Source of the DNA: Dendrophyllia cribrosa
Lineage: Eukaryota > Cnidaria > Anthozoa > Scleractinia > Dendrophylliidae
Direction of reading: 5' to 3'
DNA: 64,000 nt
Assembly: GCA_024195265.1 (NCBI GenBank)
Contig: JAJLRJ010000013.1
Span: 19,086,431-19,150,430, forward strand
Shown here: positions 1-12,532 of the stretch, in pieces
Layout of the letters: every line of letters starts with the position of its first letter
How positions within the stretch are numbered: the first letter of the stretch is position 1
Notes under the pieces: model-generated
Database searches by the model: none
Seen by the model: the letters and a program-made list of their open reading frames with translations, nothing else
What the model was told of the DNA's origin: nothing
Position numbers and translations under genes: made by a program

Positions 1-554
1 AAATAATGAAACTCAAGAGAAAATGAAGTAAGAGAACAGAACCCCGTACCCCATGATAATTATTTGAAATCTATTATTAGTTAGCGGCCATGCTGTGAAG
101 GTTATTTTTATTTTAGTTTCCATGACCGCGCAGTTTGAACTGACCAATCAGGTATCGTCTTTAAAATAGCGATGAACTAATAATATCATTGGAAGAGGCC
201 TATGTATGGAGGATCTGTTCTCTTACCTCTCATTCTCTCTTGTGAAACTATATTAAACAGAAAAATTTATCAGAGAAATTTGACAGCTAAAAATAATTAT
301 TCACATAAACACTGTATAACAGACAGACAGCTTTTGCAGATTTGCAAATTTTGCTTTCGGAAGCAAGCAAAAAATGATGTTTTTTTTGTGGACTGGCAAC
401 ATTTACCGTACTGTAATCAACATTTAAAAACAACAAGGAATCAGAGAATTAACTTTGTGTGTAAATTATAGTACTAAGGTCAACCCATAAATTTTCCTGC
501 ACTGAGCGTTAGCCCCAGTAAGGAAATGAGAGACCACACGAGGAAAAGAAAAAA
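1..554. other. Non-coding stretch, nothing recognised
   Basis: AT-rich sequence. The short open frames here have no recognisable domain and no convincing splice context. I see no repeat or RNA in it. Confidence 0.4.
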
Positions 555-559
555 TCTTT

Positions 560-634
560 GACCTCGGTGGGATTCGAACCCACGACCTCCGGATCAGATC
601 TTCCGTCGCTCTACCGCTTGAACCACGAGGCCGT
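560..634 (-). tRNA. tRNA-like sequence, probably a SINE head or tRNA pseudogene
   Basis: On the minus strand there is a 7-bp acceptor pairing (GGCCTCG with CGAGGTC, one G-U), an A-box-like TGGTTCAAGCGGTAGAGC and a perfect B box and T arm GTGGGTTCGAATCCCAC. The anticodon arm does not fold cleanly: CGGA/TCCG pair only around an 8-base loop, so no anticodon can be read with U33 in place. I see no CCA and no T-run directly behind it. This fits a tRNA-derived SINE promoter or a degenerate tRNA better than a working tRNA. Confidence 0.5.
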
Positions 635-636
635 AC

Positions 637-3600
637 GGGAGCAGACCGTGGGTAATAAGGTGGCAATTCGTGGCAGTGAGAATGTGAAGGGTACAAATAA
701 ATGTTGAGCAACGTAGCACAACATTTACCGTTCTGTAGCGTTTTCCTATTAAAGTCTTGAAATATCAATTTGAATTCCAGTGGTGGTTGTCCCCTTCCCT
801 TTTTTGCTTTAAAAAGTAATGTCTTAAAGGCCGAAATGTTTTTCAGTTTCAAACATTTTCCCTCCGGGCTTACTCTCACCCCAACCCCCTGAATTCCGCA
901 GATCGGTTTTCGTTTTCTGCAGCTTGTGCTTTCAGAGGATTCCAAACTGCGGTCCAAACGCGAAAAATTAGTACATACCCACTGGTCAGCGGAATTAACC
1001 ATAAAAGTTTACATCCAATCGACCGATCGAGCGACCGAGTAACAGACAGTCGGTTTCTCTCACTAACTTTCTCTAACGTTCGAGGGAGGAGCACGAAAAG
1101 CTGAAACACGCGTGCGAGCATCGGCGCTTCGCGCCTCCCCTCGAGGGCTAGAGAGTCACAGTATCGAACTTCTCGATAGCTAGAACTAAAGGCAGTTTTT
1201 CCCCTGCTTCACTCTATTACAATTATTCGTTACCCCCAATAACTTGAAATTTTATTAACTCGAACTGTTTTAAGTTTCCTCTGACGGCTCGAGTTAATTC
1301 TCCAAAATCTTTCCGGTAATTTAATCCATGCAACTCAGGGCGTATGAAAGGGTACAATCTATGTCCCTATACATGACGCATCCACCGCTGAATAATGAAG
1401 GCCACTAACCCGAAGGCGGCGAAGGCGGGATATTTTCAACGGTCGAATGTCGGTCGAGTTTGACTACTGGCGAGGCTTCGGGCCTTAAAACGGCTTTATT
1501 CAGTGGAAATCTCGATACAAAATGCCCTGAAAGAATGAAAAAGAACCCACGCATCTTTGCAGGTATGTTTTTACCGCTGGGTAGCGTTTCGATTTAATTT
1601 GTACTGTCAACCATGCGTGCATTTCTGGCATGAATCTACATGTAACACAAATGTCAAATTCAATTGATTTTCGAAATGCTAAATACTCAAATCAGTTTAG
1701 TTTCACAAAAATGGTGGGATATATTTCACTTTAAACTGCCACGACTTGATAGAAAATGAATCGAAAAAGATCAGTTTTGAGAAATGTACATGTACACTAG
1801 GATATATTTTACAGAGAGTTACAAGAACACATGTCTATGCATGAACATACATGTACGTTATAATATACATGTAAGTTTATACCTGCAAAGCTTTACAATA
1901 CATGAAGGGGCAGAATACCTGGCCCATTTTCAACTACATAAATCAAGACTGCTACTGTGGTCCGGCAGTCACCAAATCATAATTTACATAATAAACCCGC
2001 AATCTTTTTTTGGAGCTGCTACTGCGGTCTGCAGTCCCGCAGTCACATAACAACTGCAACTGACCTCCACAACGAAACAAAAGCATTGTGTGTATTTCTC
2101 GTTCTTTAAGCGTGCCAAGCGAAAAATAATGTAAAACGGTGAGAGCGAAAAATATCAAACGGCGAAGATACTTGCCTAAATTCACAGTCAACCACTTTGT
2201 GACCACAGCAGCAGTTGATTTTAATACTTGGCTAAACTCACAGTCAACTCAGTCTTTAAAACAACAACATTAAGTATAAATTAAGCTTAAATATGCAGAT
2301 TGTATTGTGACTGGTCAGTATAAATAGAGGTTTTTCAGCGAAAAGTTGTGTAATACGGCTTTGTATTTTTACAAATCAGGTAAGAAAAAATAAAAACTGC
2401 AAGATGAGTAAAAATGCCCGGCCCCATTACACAACGTTCCGCTGATTAAATTGTTTGTTATACATGTATATGTTATTTTTTATATAGTTTACCTATTATT
2501 ACTATTATACAACAATCATCTATTCCCAAATAAGTTTTTGAAAAAATTTAATGTTTTCTCTAGCCTATTGTCGAGACAAGTGCAGTGACATGGCATATTT
2601 GACTGGTTTTGTTGCTTATTTGTGCCCTCAAATGCTACATGTATGTTGTGTAATAAATAAACGTCATTATAGACGTTAGATTTTGGACTCCAGACTGCTG
2701 AGTATAAAATACTGACTATATTAATATACAGTTGTAAGACCAAAAATATTTCTTAGTGCCTACAGCAGTGTGCAGTTGTGTGCTGACGATCTCTGAGTAC
2801 CTATCTCTGATAGGTACTTCATACAATTCATTTTCATAACATTACAGATTAAAGATGTGAAGATGTTCACAGTTATCCTGTGTGATTGTGGAAAATAGAA
2901 TTCTGTCAGAAAGAAGAAGATATGAGACATCTACTCGAAGGCTTAGAAGGACAGTTTTGCAGCAGATTGCTTAATAGATTAAGTCATAAATTAGGATGAA
3001 GTGACAGTTTCGGACTCAGTCTGCATTTTATACCCAGTCAGCAGACTGCACTTGACACCTAATATGTGCTTATGCCAGTCTGCAATCTGCAGTCTGAATT
3101 TTATAACGTCCAAGATTGTAACTTGGTTGATCACTTAAAGACAGTAACCTTACATTAAAATACCCCGTTGGTCTTGATGAGTGGGATTGACTTGTACATT
3201 GTACTATGGAGTATTAAAGTTAAAAATAATCGGTCACCTCTTTCTGCACATTATTCAAAAATAATGTTCATACACTGTAATTGTGAATGGAATGGATCTT
3301 TAAACTCCCAATGTGAAATCAAATATTCTAATCAGTTAAAAGCAACACATGTTGAGTAATAAATCACCAGATGTAACTGTAGAGAGAGATGAGGGTGTTT
3401 TTTTGTATACGTGCAGGGATGTAGCCAAGAGCCGGTTACCGGCTAATTCCACCAGCTGTAAAAGAACTTATCACCGGCTGAAATCTTACTAGAAAACAAA
3501 GACTTGGGGTGATTTTGAAGGTGCACAAGCCAGAAAAACCAGCTGGGCTTGTTAATGAGCCTGCTCAGTTTTTCTTAGCTACACCCTTGTACATGTACAG

Positions 3601-4280
3601 TGGTGTAGGTTTACATTACAGTGTAACTTGAAATTTTTAGTATCAGTATAAAGTGCAAGCTAGGTAGTTTTGGGTTCACAGAAATTTTCTTTACACTGTA
3701 TTATCTGTATTGTTGTTCATATATGCACCAAGACAAAAGCAAAATTTATATACTAGTAGTAATCAGAGATTATGGAGACGCGTTCGGAATTTTTTTGTGG
3801 GGTAGGGGGTGGGGAGAGATCACTGTGATTTCATGTTAGGTGTTGTTTCTATGGAAACAATGAGAAGATTTTGAATTAGCGCAAAATGTGTTATTGGATA
3901 CTTGTGATGGGAAACAGATGTCAAATGAAATTGTCGCCCAAAATTATAGGTTAGGGTTAGTGTACTTGACAAGAACGTTCTCCCCAACCCCCCCCAGGTA
4001 GAAACTACAACTTGATTACAATAGTTTACATAGAATAATCAATAGCCAACTTGAAGAACAGGAACGAAATCTTGATTTAACTTATTTACTGGGATAAACA
4101 TTATACAATGTGGTCGTCAAAGGCCAGGTAAGAGAACAGGATCAAATACTTGATTTTAGAATGGTTCACTTAGGATAATATAGAGGAAGTAAAAGTTGAT
4201 TTAAGTTATTTTCTTAGCCAAAACAATATGGCTGAGAGGTCAGCTTCAAAGAAAAGTAATATGTTGCAAAATCGGTCAGT
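637..4280. other. Non-coding host DNA with scattered repeats
   Basis: No supported gene. The stretch contains short recurring CTGCAGTCTG/CAGACTGCAG-type motifs (about 1950-2050 and 2690-3110) and several weak stem-loops. The short open frames in it look like chance frames. Confidence 0.4.
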
Positions 4281-4287
4281 ATAAAAT

Positions 4288-4450
4288 ATGGACTGCGGAC
4301 TGCGGACTGCGGACTACGGACTGGGTATAAAACACGGACTAGGGTATAAAACGCGGACTACGGACTGCGGACTCGGTATAAAACACGGACTAGGGTATAA
4401 AACGCGGACTGAAAATCATGGACTCTGTATAAAACGCGGACTGGCTGTAA
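4288..4450. repeat. Degenerate tandem repeat, (ACTGCGG)n and GGACTAGGGTATAAAAC units
   Basis: ACTGCGG is repeated directly and then mixes with a longer unit of the form CGGACT-GGGTATAAAAC. The same CTGC/GACT vocabulary occurs at about 1950-3110, so this is a local expansion of a dispersed simple motif. Confidence 0.7.
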
Positions 4451-4987
4451 AATAACGAGGACCTAAGCTGTGAATATAAAATTTTGATTTACCTCGATAA
4501 ATACGTTGATTTTTAATACGTAGGGGTCGCGGCATGTTCGGTCTCTTGATATTTAAAAAGAAAAGATTCAAATAAAGGAAAGCAGAAATATTATCTTAAT
4601 TCTCGCAATTTTTCTTATTTACAATTTGTTTTATACCCTGCGAGCAGAGCCCCCTATCGATCTTCCCAGGCTCATAAATAAAGGTATGTATTTCACAAAA
4701 TGTTAGTGGACAATTAACTCTTATAAAATGCGTATCAACACGTTTCTGGGTATTACTGATAATGGCAACGATATGAAATATTTTTCAAATTTGCGAGGCG
4801 GTACATTTCGCTGTTCTGTAGTCCCTGGATCGAGCTGATCCAAGTAATTATGTGCCTACAAACCTACAAACCAGCTGATACACATAATTATGATACACTT
4901 CAATGGCCCTACTTAAAGTACTTACCTTAGCACAGGGAACACGCAAAACAAGATGGCGGACAAAATCATTCGCAACGATCAAAGTAA

Positions 4988-5920
4988 GGGACCGATCGTT
5001 TATGACGTCGCAGGGGGGGTTGGATCGTTTATGACGTCGCAGGGGGGGTTGGTGTTTTTTCAAGTAAATCTACCGATACCAAAATGTACCCTCCCCAAAA
5101 AACAGTTCTAGAAAAACATACCCTCCTATGCAATCACAGTTTTTATATCGTACCCCCCCGCCACATGTAATGTTTTGGGTAGCCTGTGTGTTGAATGTTG
5201 AGAATGGCCTGGGTGAGAATTGAGAATGAAGAGGCTTGGTTGCATAGCTTTCAATATGGCTGCAACAAAAATATCGAGCGATTGCGAGTTAGACAAGTCT
5301 TTGAATTGGCAAGAGAAGAGGTCAGAAGTTCGCGAAAAGTCTGTGAAGGGAAAATATCTCAGATCCTCACTGCAATGTCTGGATAATGAAGATGTTTTGC
5401 TAAAGCTGGAGTCTGTTCTTCTTCAAAAATCATATCTCAACGATTTATATTTCCAAAGAATTAATGAATTGAACCTACCTTGTCCTCTACGTGAAGTTTC
5501 TTTTTCCTTGTTTGCTATTGTTTCTTGTTGTTTAAACTCTTGTTGTCGTAAAATAGCGGCTGCAAGCTTATCATAATCTATATTTACAGCAGTACCAACA
5601 GCTGCATTTCTTCCGCCATCTTGGAAAACGAAAGGTCCTGGTAACTAACCACCGCAGGCAACCCAAGCACTTAGAGAAATTAGTTAAAATGTTAATTTTA
5701 TTATTTTTAATCCTTTTCTTCTTTTTCTTTGTCTTGTTTTTTTTCCTTCGTTTGTATGCGTGGGCCTAGTATTTTGTCCACTTTCAATCAAAAGCTAAAA
5801 TAATAACAATAAATGTACCCTCCATTTCAAGTGGTCTTAAAAAATTCAAGCGGTTTTGAGAATTGTATCCCCCCTAGAAAAACACCAACCCCCCCTGCGA
5901 CGTTATAAACGATCGGTCCC
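4988..5920. mobile_element. 933-bp MITE-like DNA transposon, TAA target duplication (Harbinger-like)
   Basis: Both ends read GGGACCGATCGTTTAT inwards (right end: one base missing in the inner part), followed by ACGTCGCAGGGGGGGTTGG. The element is flanked directly by TAA on both sides (4985-4987 and 5921-5923). A 3-bp TAA duplication is typical of PIF/Harbinger elements. The left end has an internal direct duplication of ATCGTTTATGACGTCGCAGG. Inside are short open frames on both strands, including a minus-strand frame at about 5479-5620 ending at a GT donor-like site. No transposase domain is recognisable, so it is probably non-autonomous. Confidence 0.75.
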
Positions 5921-5923
5921 TAA

Positions 5924-7690
5924 AGAAATCACGAAACATGCACTTCTCTGTTAACCTCAACAAATTCAGAATATTTTTGCGAGGAGAGGCCTGTGCAACA
6001 AACACTAAGGTAAGAAATGTGGACCAGTCAATAGTACTGCATCAAAAATTGTACGAATAATAATTAACTTATATGCTTTATATGTGTAAATATTATATCT
6101 TTATTAATTTTAAAACATTTACAGTGGTTATTAGAATGCCAATCAATTGCAATTCGAACAACTAGCAACCTATTTAACTTCCAGCAATCAATGTTCCTTA
6201 CTCCGAATAGACCTCTAGTGCTGATATAACACGGAACCGACATGAGTTAAACCTTCGGGTACTCCCTTACAATAAATACGGGGTGCTTGTTCGATTCTAA
6301 GGTTGAATCCAAAATTCACACAAATCAAAGCATTCCATATACCGACGTTTTTGTCATTTTATGTTGGTTTTGTTACCTATGAGGGTTAAAATTTAAGGGA
6401 GTAGCAGTATACAAGATACTGGTACTTTTTAGGAATTCCCAGTTTCTAAACTTTCGACAAGCATCTCCATAAACATGGTATTGGAGTCTCTCCCTGGAAT
6501 TTATTCAACTGAAACAGGAACTTGAACTATATGTAACTTGAACAAGAACATTCTTTGCCAGCGGTTTGAATCGGTATTAGTATTCACAGACCTTAAAACA
6601 ATCCGCTGTGGCAATTAATCTTAATCACTCCAAAAAATAAACCATGAACTCCTGGTTAAAAGGAACAACAGTAGATACCTGAAGTCTTGCACATTCTACA
6701 ACACAACAAAACGTCTCGATAAAGCAGAAATTGACGATTGCCAGTGGTAATTTTCTGCACAAAGATATCCAAAGGAATCAGGTTTTTTGTCCGAGATAGT
6801 AAGAAGTTCAAGGTAGTATAGGTCTACTGCAATGAGATAAACTGGAACAATATCAACTCCAACAATACTCTCATTGTTTACTCTGGGCCTAAATGAAAGG
6901 TTGCTTTGTGCTTTCGTTTATTCGAGCGCCCAGCCATTTTTTCATACACATTCTAAACATTACCTTTAACGCAAAAAGGATGCCATTTTTTATATATACA
7001 GGTGGTTAAATCCCCTGCAAATGCAGTAAATCAATGCTAACATTATTGCAGATTTCACAACAGCCAACATCTGCACTTTCTATGTTCTCGGACTTGTACA
7101 CTGATTTACCTTTGTGCAACATGTTACCATGCTCTAGAACAGTCAATACGGCTTGTGTAAAAAAATGCCGCTACTTTTATCAGTGAAATGCTAATTTTAC
7201 GTTAATCTGAAATTTTCAATACGAGCAAGCCCGGGCGAGCAAGTTAAAGAAATCCACGTATCTGCATACGTTAAGAGCTTAATGCAAGTATTTGATAAGA
7301 AACTCCACTGACGGTTTACATGTGATAATTATTTAATTTCAAAGTTCGCATTGAAATGAGCCACAATGCTATGGAATTCAAAGAGTGCCTAAAACTTTGA
7401 AAAAATGGAATCGAAAATGTTCCTGGAATATGTTATTTTTTACCTTAGTTCTTTAAATTTGATACTGCAAAACAGGTTTTTGATTCATCTATGTAGACCC
7501 AAAATTGTTTTGCAACTAGAACCTCGTGTTAGTTCTAGATCTTTTTACGATAATTCTATAAATGCACCCCAAATTCTTTTCGCAACATATTTCGGTGTGA
7601 AGTCTTCAGTTTTAATTTGTCTTCATCAGAAATAATCAGACTTTTTTCATTCACAGAATCTGAACACTTTGCTGCGATACAAGAATTCTT
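5924..7690. other. Non-coding stretch
   Basis: No supported gene. Around 7575-7632 the minus strand reads a TGATGAAGAC...CCGAAAT signature similar to the one at about 36890-36935, possibly the tail of a Penelope-type retroelement. The rest is AT-rich and unremarkable. Confidence 0.35.
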
Positions 7691-7716
7691 CAGGTGAAAG
7701 AACACGTTCTCGGGCT

Positions 7717-10070
7717 TTACGGAAAAACGTAGACCCGTGGAACCTCGAGGTATGCGCGGATTTGCTTCCTACCAATTACGACATCGTACGGATCTGGTGG
7801 CACTGGATCATGAATACTTGCACGGATCTCGTTACCACATCCATAACAGGTAGTAACACGTGATCCCTCCAACCACTTCAGGTGGAATGGTTCAGGTGTT
7901 GAAAATGATTCGACTCCTTTGAAGCGATCCTCCAGGCCACTGACATTACGCTGCTCTGCTGTGCGTGAAGGGCGAAACCTTTGTGGACCTGGTTTTTTGC
8001 CGGATCTTTTAGGAATGGAGTCCTGCATCAAGCTTGAAAAGTTTAGAACCCAGTTAGAAACAGTGTCCTAAAGAATACCTTCCATATGCGCCACAGCAAG
8101 CCCATGAGAACAGATGTTCTTCTGTTTAAAGCCATCACAGTCGCACTTCATTCTTCCATTGTCATTGTTTACTATATGAGGTCGTACAGGATTGGTTAAG
8201 GAAATAACGCAAAAGTGGATTCAGCCCCTGAAACCTTTGTTACGCCACGCCTTTTCAAAATGGAATCCGCATTGTTCCATGTGGCTTCTAATGTCTGTGG
8301 AAGGCCACTGGCATTAAAATCCACAGGAAGAGAGGATGTGCCGTTTTCACTGGAAGTTGTTTTGCAAGTTCCATGTTGAATTGCCTCAGCTGCTTGGGTG
8401 TCACGAACCTCATAAGCACTTGCACCAGCTTGGTCTATTAAAGCAATCTTCGCCACTCTTTCTCTTTGAGATAGTCCTCTCCAGACTTTCTCCGTAACTT
8501 CAAGGTAACTGAACTTGGGGGCAAGCTGATATGGTCCATCACCTTTCACTGCTCGGTGGACGTTTCTCCTGTATTTACTAACAAAAGTCTCCGCAATGTC
8601 AATGAACTCGCCATACGAACACTTTGATGGCTTCCCTGGACTTGAATGCTGTTTCTGTTTGGAAATTTCCTTTTTTAAACTGCTGTTGATGCTCTCTGGG
8701 CTGTTGTTGTAGTAAAAGTTGTCACCTAGACCTGCCGATCTCCTTACAGATACCGACATCTTTGTTTTCATATCTGAAGCAATGTGTTGCAAGAAATAGT
8801 TATAAAATTGAGGCTCCTCACAGTGCGAAGACCTTTGCTCCTCTTCATCCCATTGCTCCTTTAAAGAGATAAGCTTTGCACCAAATTCCTCGTTTGATTC
8901 ACTGTCAATAAGCCCTTTCTGGTGGGAGTGCCTGTCACCAAAAATGTCTGCTAGTATTTGAGACTTTGCTCTACCAGTGATATTAATCAAGCCCATTTTG
9001 CGTGTGATATTGTCTTGCACGTGTTTAGTACACGATAGGAAATGAGCAATGGGGAGCTGCGCTGAGAGACCATTTTCTATAGCCTTCTGCCGGTCCGAGC
9101 CAATGAACAGGATGTTGGCAACTTCACGCCTTTGCTCTTTAAGTGTACTCGCGAAGTAATGAAAGTTATCAGCTGCTTCATTGGTGTGAATCATGAGCGG
9201 TCCGGGGAATGTAGGACTGGATCCTGTCTCCCTGTCTACAAGCATTAAATGTTTGTAAGTAGTAGTTGTCACAAAAAATTCTCCATTGTCATAGGTCACA
9301 TCAACACTAAATACAGAGAACTCCTCCGGGTTGCAACAGAACTTAACCAAAGCTTCTAACTGAGATTTACTTGCAAGGACAGCTCTGACACTTGGGCTAA
9401 CTTGGAGAGCATGAACAAAGTCTCCTTTAGAGGCCTTGCATTTCTCTATCAGCTCCGCCAGTTCATCTTTACTGTGCTGTTTTCGGAGTTTCGCTCTTTC
9501 GTATTTCACTTGTGAAATACCTCTTGGAACAGTACAAGAAGCAGATTTGTCGATAACTCCGCCTCCATCTTCACACAGTTCATCGTAGATGGATGAAGGT
9601 CCCAAAGCTGTCTTCGCTTTTTCAGCAATTTTTTCTCGCGTGCTTTTTGCTGTTCCATATAAAGGCTTGGAAGACTTTTTTGCATTTTTGTGTGGCTCCA
9701 CTTTAATATCTTTTGGGTCTCCATTGTATACGTACTGTAATATTACCACCGGGAACTTTTCACCCTTGTGATCTTCCAACTCAGTGACTCTTCTTTTATA
9801 TTTTGAATTACTGGAATGTGCCCAGTAGGATCTAAAAAGCTTGTATTGACCCACTTTAAGAGTACCTGATTTCTCCTCAAGGTCGTAGATTTCTCCTTCG
9901 TCATCGACGCCAATAAGGTCTGATTTTCTACCATTATGACGAAACTTTCCATTGTCGTCAGCGCGGAAATCCAGCGCATTATGTAGATAAAATGTATCCA
10001 ACAAAAACGTTGAAGTTTTCTTGCATCCTATTGGCATTTCACTGCATACCATATCCATTCTAGGCTCCAA
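7717..10070 (-). pseudogene. MULE-type (Mutator-like) transposase with C-terminal SWIM zinc finger, frameshifted
   Basis: A 624-residue frame (10070 to 8196) holds the transposase core. It contains an acidic SVDVTYD motif (about residue 256), an IGSDRQKAIENGL motif and then CTKHVQDNITRKM, the order of the MULE DDE domain. Directly behind its stop, in another frame, the minus strand encodes CDCDGF...CSHGLAVAH, a CxC...CxH SWIM zinc finger that normally closes MULE transposases. That frame has a TAG at 8068-8070 and then runs on to 7717 through a basic linker and a second cysteine cluster (CYGCG) followed by PPDPYDVV. So the gene carries one frameshift near 8196-8210 and one nonsense codon. I find no obvious terminal inverted repeats around it. 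It would have cut and pasted its own element; as read it cannot make a full protein. The family call is firm; activity is unlikely. Confidence 0.8.
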
Positions 10071-10541
10071 AATTAACTTAAACGCCTCTTTATTCGAAAA
10101 AGAAGGTGCATTTCACCCTTTCAAAGATACATGTATACAAAGATATTAGTCCCCAGAACCCCTATTTGCTCATGTGTATAGCCCCCTTAATTTTGAAAAT
10201 CCAGAACCATACCGGGCATGACGAAATGTGGCAAGCGAATGCCTTCCTTGCCACGTTGACTGTATTTGCATTTATCAAAGCATGTTTCTAAAAAACGTTT
10301 AAAGGCACTTGGGGGCATAGTCACGTGACTGATTACGTCATCGCACTTAGTCAATTAAAACAGGTATTGTTATGGTAGGTATAAATAGCATGTGGTGTAG
10401 TATCCTCATACACTCAAAATTGACAGTTATTTCGCATCGAAAATGTTTCTGGTGCAAAGGGTGCTGGGAAGGTTCTTATTATAATTATAATATATTATTT
10501 TAATTATTATTATCATCATCAAATGAAATTACAAAACCCAC
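10071..10541. other. Non-coding stretch with AT-rich microsatellite
   Basis: Holds an AT/ATT-rich low-complexity patch at about 10480-10520 and no supported gene. The upstream part could include the promoter side of the MULE relic. Confidence 0.35.
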
Positions 10542-10811
10542 CTGTTGATCAGCAAAAATTATCTGCACTTCGTTAAGCCAGATTTCGGAGAGGAAGGAGC
10601 TCATTACTCGTGCGGCAGCTGTTTCATCACTGCGGAGCTGATCAGCAAATCGTTGACAATCGTAAAAGATAACTTTGACAACAGGAAGGTTCTTCCATTT
10701 GTACATTTCCTTTACTTTAATAACAAAACCCGTTTTCCTTGCCATGACGTCTGGTGTTGCGTACTGCTCTTCAATGGCCCAACGTTGGTCGATACAATAT
10801 ATCTTGGGAAT
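10542..10811 (-). CDS. Orphan internal exon candidate, 90 codons
   Basis: On the minus strand a 90-codon stretch without stops is bounded by an acceptor-like TTTCGTTGATAAG (AG at 10812-10813) and a donor CAG|GTGGG at 10541. Both borders are phase 0 and the length is an exact multiple of three. The predicted segment is ordinary soluble protein composition with an FVIKVKEMYKWKNLPVV stretch and a helical second half. I do not recognise the family. It could be a further downstream exon of the large minus-strand gene only if one or more linking exons exist, because the phases do not join exon 9 directly; it could equally belong to another gene or an old transposon. Confidence 0.4.
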
Positions 10812-10926
10812 CTTATCAACGAAAATGAAAGCAATAACAACACTACAGCACTATTGTATTGAACGATAAAAGAACGCTCCCCAATCTCGTGATGGCAGTC
10901 TTTTCTTGTGATTTTTTTCTTTTGGT

Positions 10927-10952
10927 GGGGGGGGGGGGGGGGGGGGGGGGGG
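10927..10952. repeat. Poly-G run
   Basis: An uninterrupted run of about 25 G. Runs of this kind are length-unstable and often mis-assembled. The proline-rich open frames on the opposite strand are artefacts of this run. Confidence 0.9.
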
Positions 10953-12046
10953 CAACCCCGATTTAGTCCCTCTGCAAATTTTTCGGGGACACCTCTGGGC
11001 TGGAAGCTGGTACCCACGCTCGGCCAAACGCACTACTTTAATCTGTGATTACTACTAGTCTACTTGTATCAATTTTTTTATTCAGATAGATAGTGAATAT
11101 TATAAAATGCTCAAGGAAATGCGCGCGCTATGATTGGTCAAACCGAGTTCATTATAACTCGATAAAGCACGCGCGTGACGTAAGATTCATTAAAACCGTT
11201 TTCATTTTATAAAAAAATATAAAAAAACTTGTTCCTCGTGCATTGTTGAGTTATATAAGCACTTGGGAATTTTTAAGAACACTCGAGAAGTGCGAAAAGC
11301 ACTCGCCTTCGGCTCGTGGTTTTCTGCACTTCTCTCGTGTTCTTAAAAATCCCCGCGTGCTTATATAGCTCAATAATGCACTCGGCGCGTTTTTTATTTC
11401 TTTAATAAGTGGATGTTTAAGACTTCGTCTTGCATGCTCAATGGCTGGAAACAAACTTTCAAGCCATATCTAAGTAAGTAAGAATCAACGAAAGTCGTGC
11501 ATTAAGCCTCTTTATGGTAAGTGACAGGGATGCTAGTCGAGACTTTTAGGGTTTGGAACAGTAGACTTCAATTAGTTCAATCACCTGACAAGGAAAATAC
11601 GCTAATAGCCACAGTCTCGGTCACAAATGTTAGAACGGTAGCTGCTTTGTTTTCTGCCTTCCTTTTCAGTGTTGATTTTAAAGAAGCCAGAGTAAAAGCA
11701 AAACGCAGCATTGGGGGAGGGGAGAGGGACATTACCTATTCTCTAGTTAATTCGTGATTTATCTGGTGTTTTCGTGAAGTGTTTCAACTTAACTAATTAC
11801 GTCTGAGGTTGCAGCTAACGTTGACGAATATCCGCAAGAGTCACTCTAATAGTACCTCTGGTTCCTTTTTGACGTGCTCGATTAAAACCACGGAAATGAT
11901 TTCTCTGAGGTTATAAAATGGCGGACCACTACTTCGTTGAGCCTTCAGATCATGGTCAAGCTTGGTAGAAAACATTTTACCGCAGACGCTGCAATGTAAA
12001 TTGACTAAAGTCAAAACCACTCACGAAATATGAAGGAGAGGAGTTA
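10953..12046. other. Non-coding stretch holding a foldback element
   Basis: Apart from the palindrome at 11243-11395 I see no supported gene. A frame at 11521-11757 (+) is open for 78 codons, but has no recognisable domain and no clear splice context. Confidence 0.35.
11243..11395. repeat. Imperfect foldback palindrome with CGCCTTCGGCTCG core
   Basis: Arms run from GTGCATTGTTGAGTTATATA towards the centre and back out as TATATAGCTCAATAATGCAC, about 70 bp each. The middle reads AACACTCGAGAAGTGC ... CACTCGCCTTCGGCTCGTGG ... GCACTTCTCTCGTGTT. The same centre occurs in the palindromes at 15035-15212 and 42313-42367. Confidence 0.8.
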
Positions 12047-12047
12047 A

Positions 12048-12192
12048 GGTGGTTCGATACAGTTTTCTTGCCAAACTTCAATTTAAAATCAGTTAGTGGT
12101 GAAAATTTTACGTTGATCTGACTTGGAAAAGACCGCTTAAAATCCGATTGAAAAATGTTGGTATGATCTCCAGAAAACTGTATCGAACCACC
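12048..12192. mobile_element. 145-bp MITE flanked by TTAA
   Basis: Terminal inverted repeats GGTGGTTCGATACAGTTTTCT on both ends, flanked by TTAA at 12044-12047 and 12193-12196. TTAA duplications are typical of piggyBac-type elements, but the ends lack the usual CCC/CCY start, so the superfamily is open. Confidence 0.7.
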
Positions 12193-12532
12193 TTAAAGCT
12201 AGACTACGTTCATATTGTATCGGTTTCATTTTGGATCCGCCAGAACAAAATCAGTGCTCGGATAGGCCTTCTTTCCGAGCCTTCCAGTGACAATTTTAGG
12301 ACTGTCCATCCTTGCCTGTGTTGCAGAAGCAGTTGCAAAGTAAACACGTTGCTGAAGTTTAATGTAAAAATGCCGATACAGTTTGGATTCACGCAATTTT
12401 CGTTCAGGGTACTGGTAAAGTACGAATTTAGCCTGATCTACATGTTAATAAGACCTAGTCCTGTAACGAACCACTGCTAAACGCGACTACACGGTCGATG
12501 TTACGTCAGCTACAGTAAACCCTTTTGTTGTG

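Noticed and set aside
560..634. Functional tRNA gene
   Set aside because: The acceptor and T arms are good, but the anticodon arm does not fold and no anticodon can be assigned.
10712..11033. Proline-rich minus-strand ORFs over the G run
   Set aside because: The proline tract is just the translation of the poly-G run at 10927-10952; two frames show it and there is no other coding sign.
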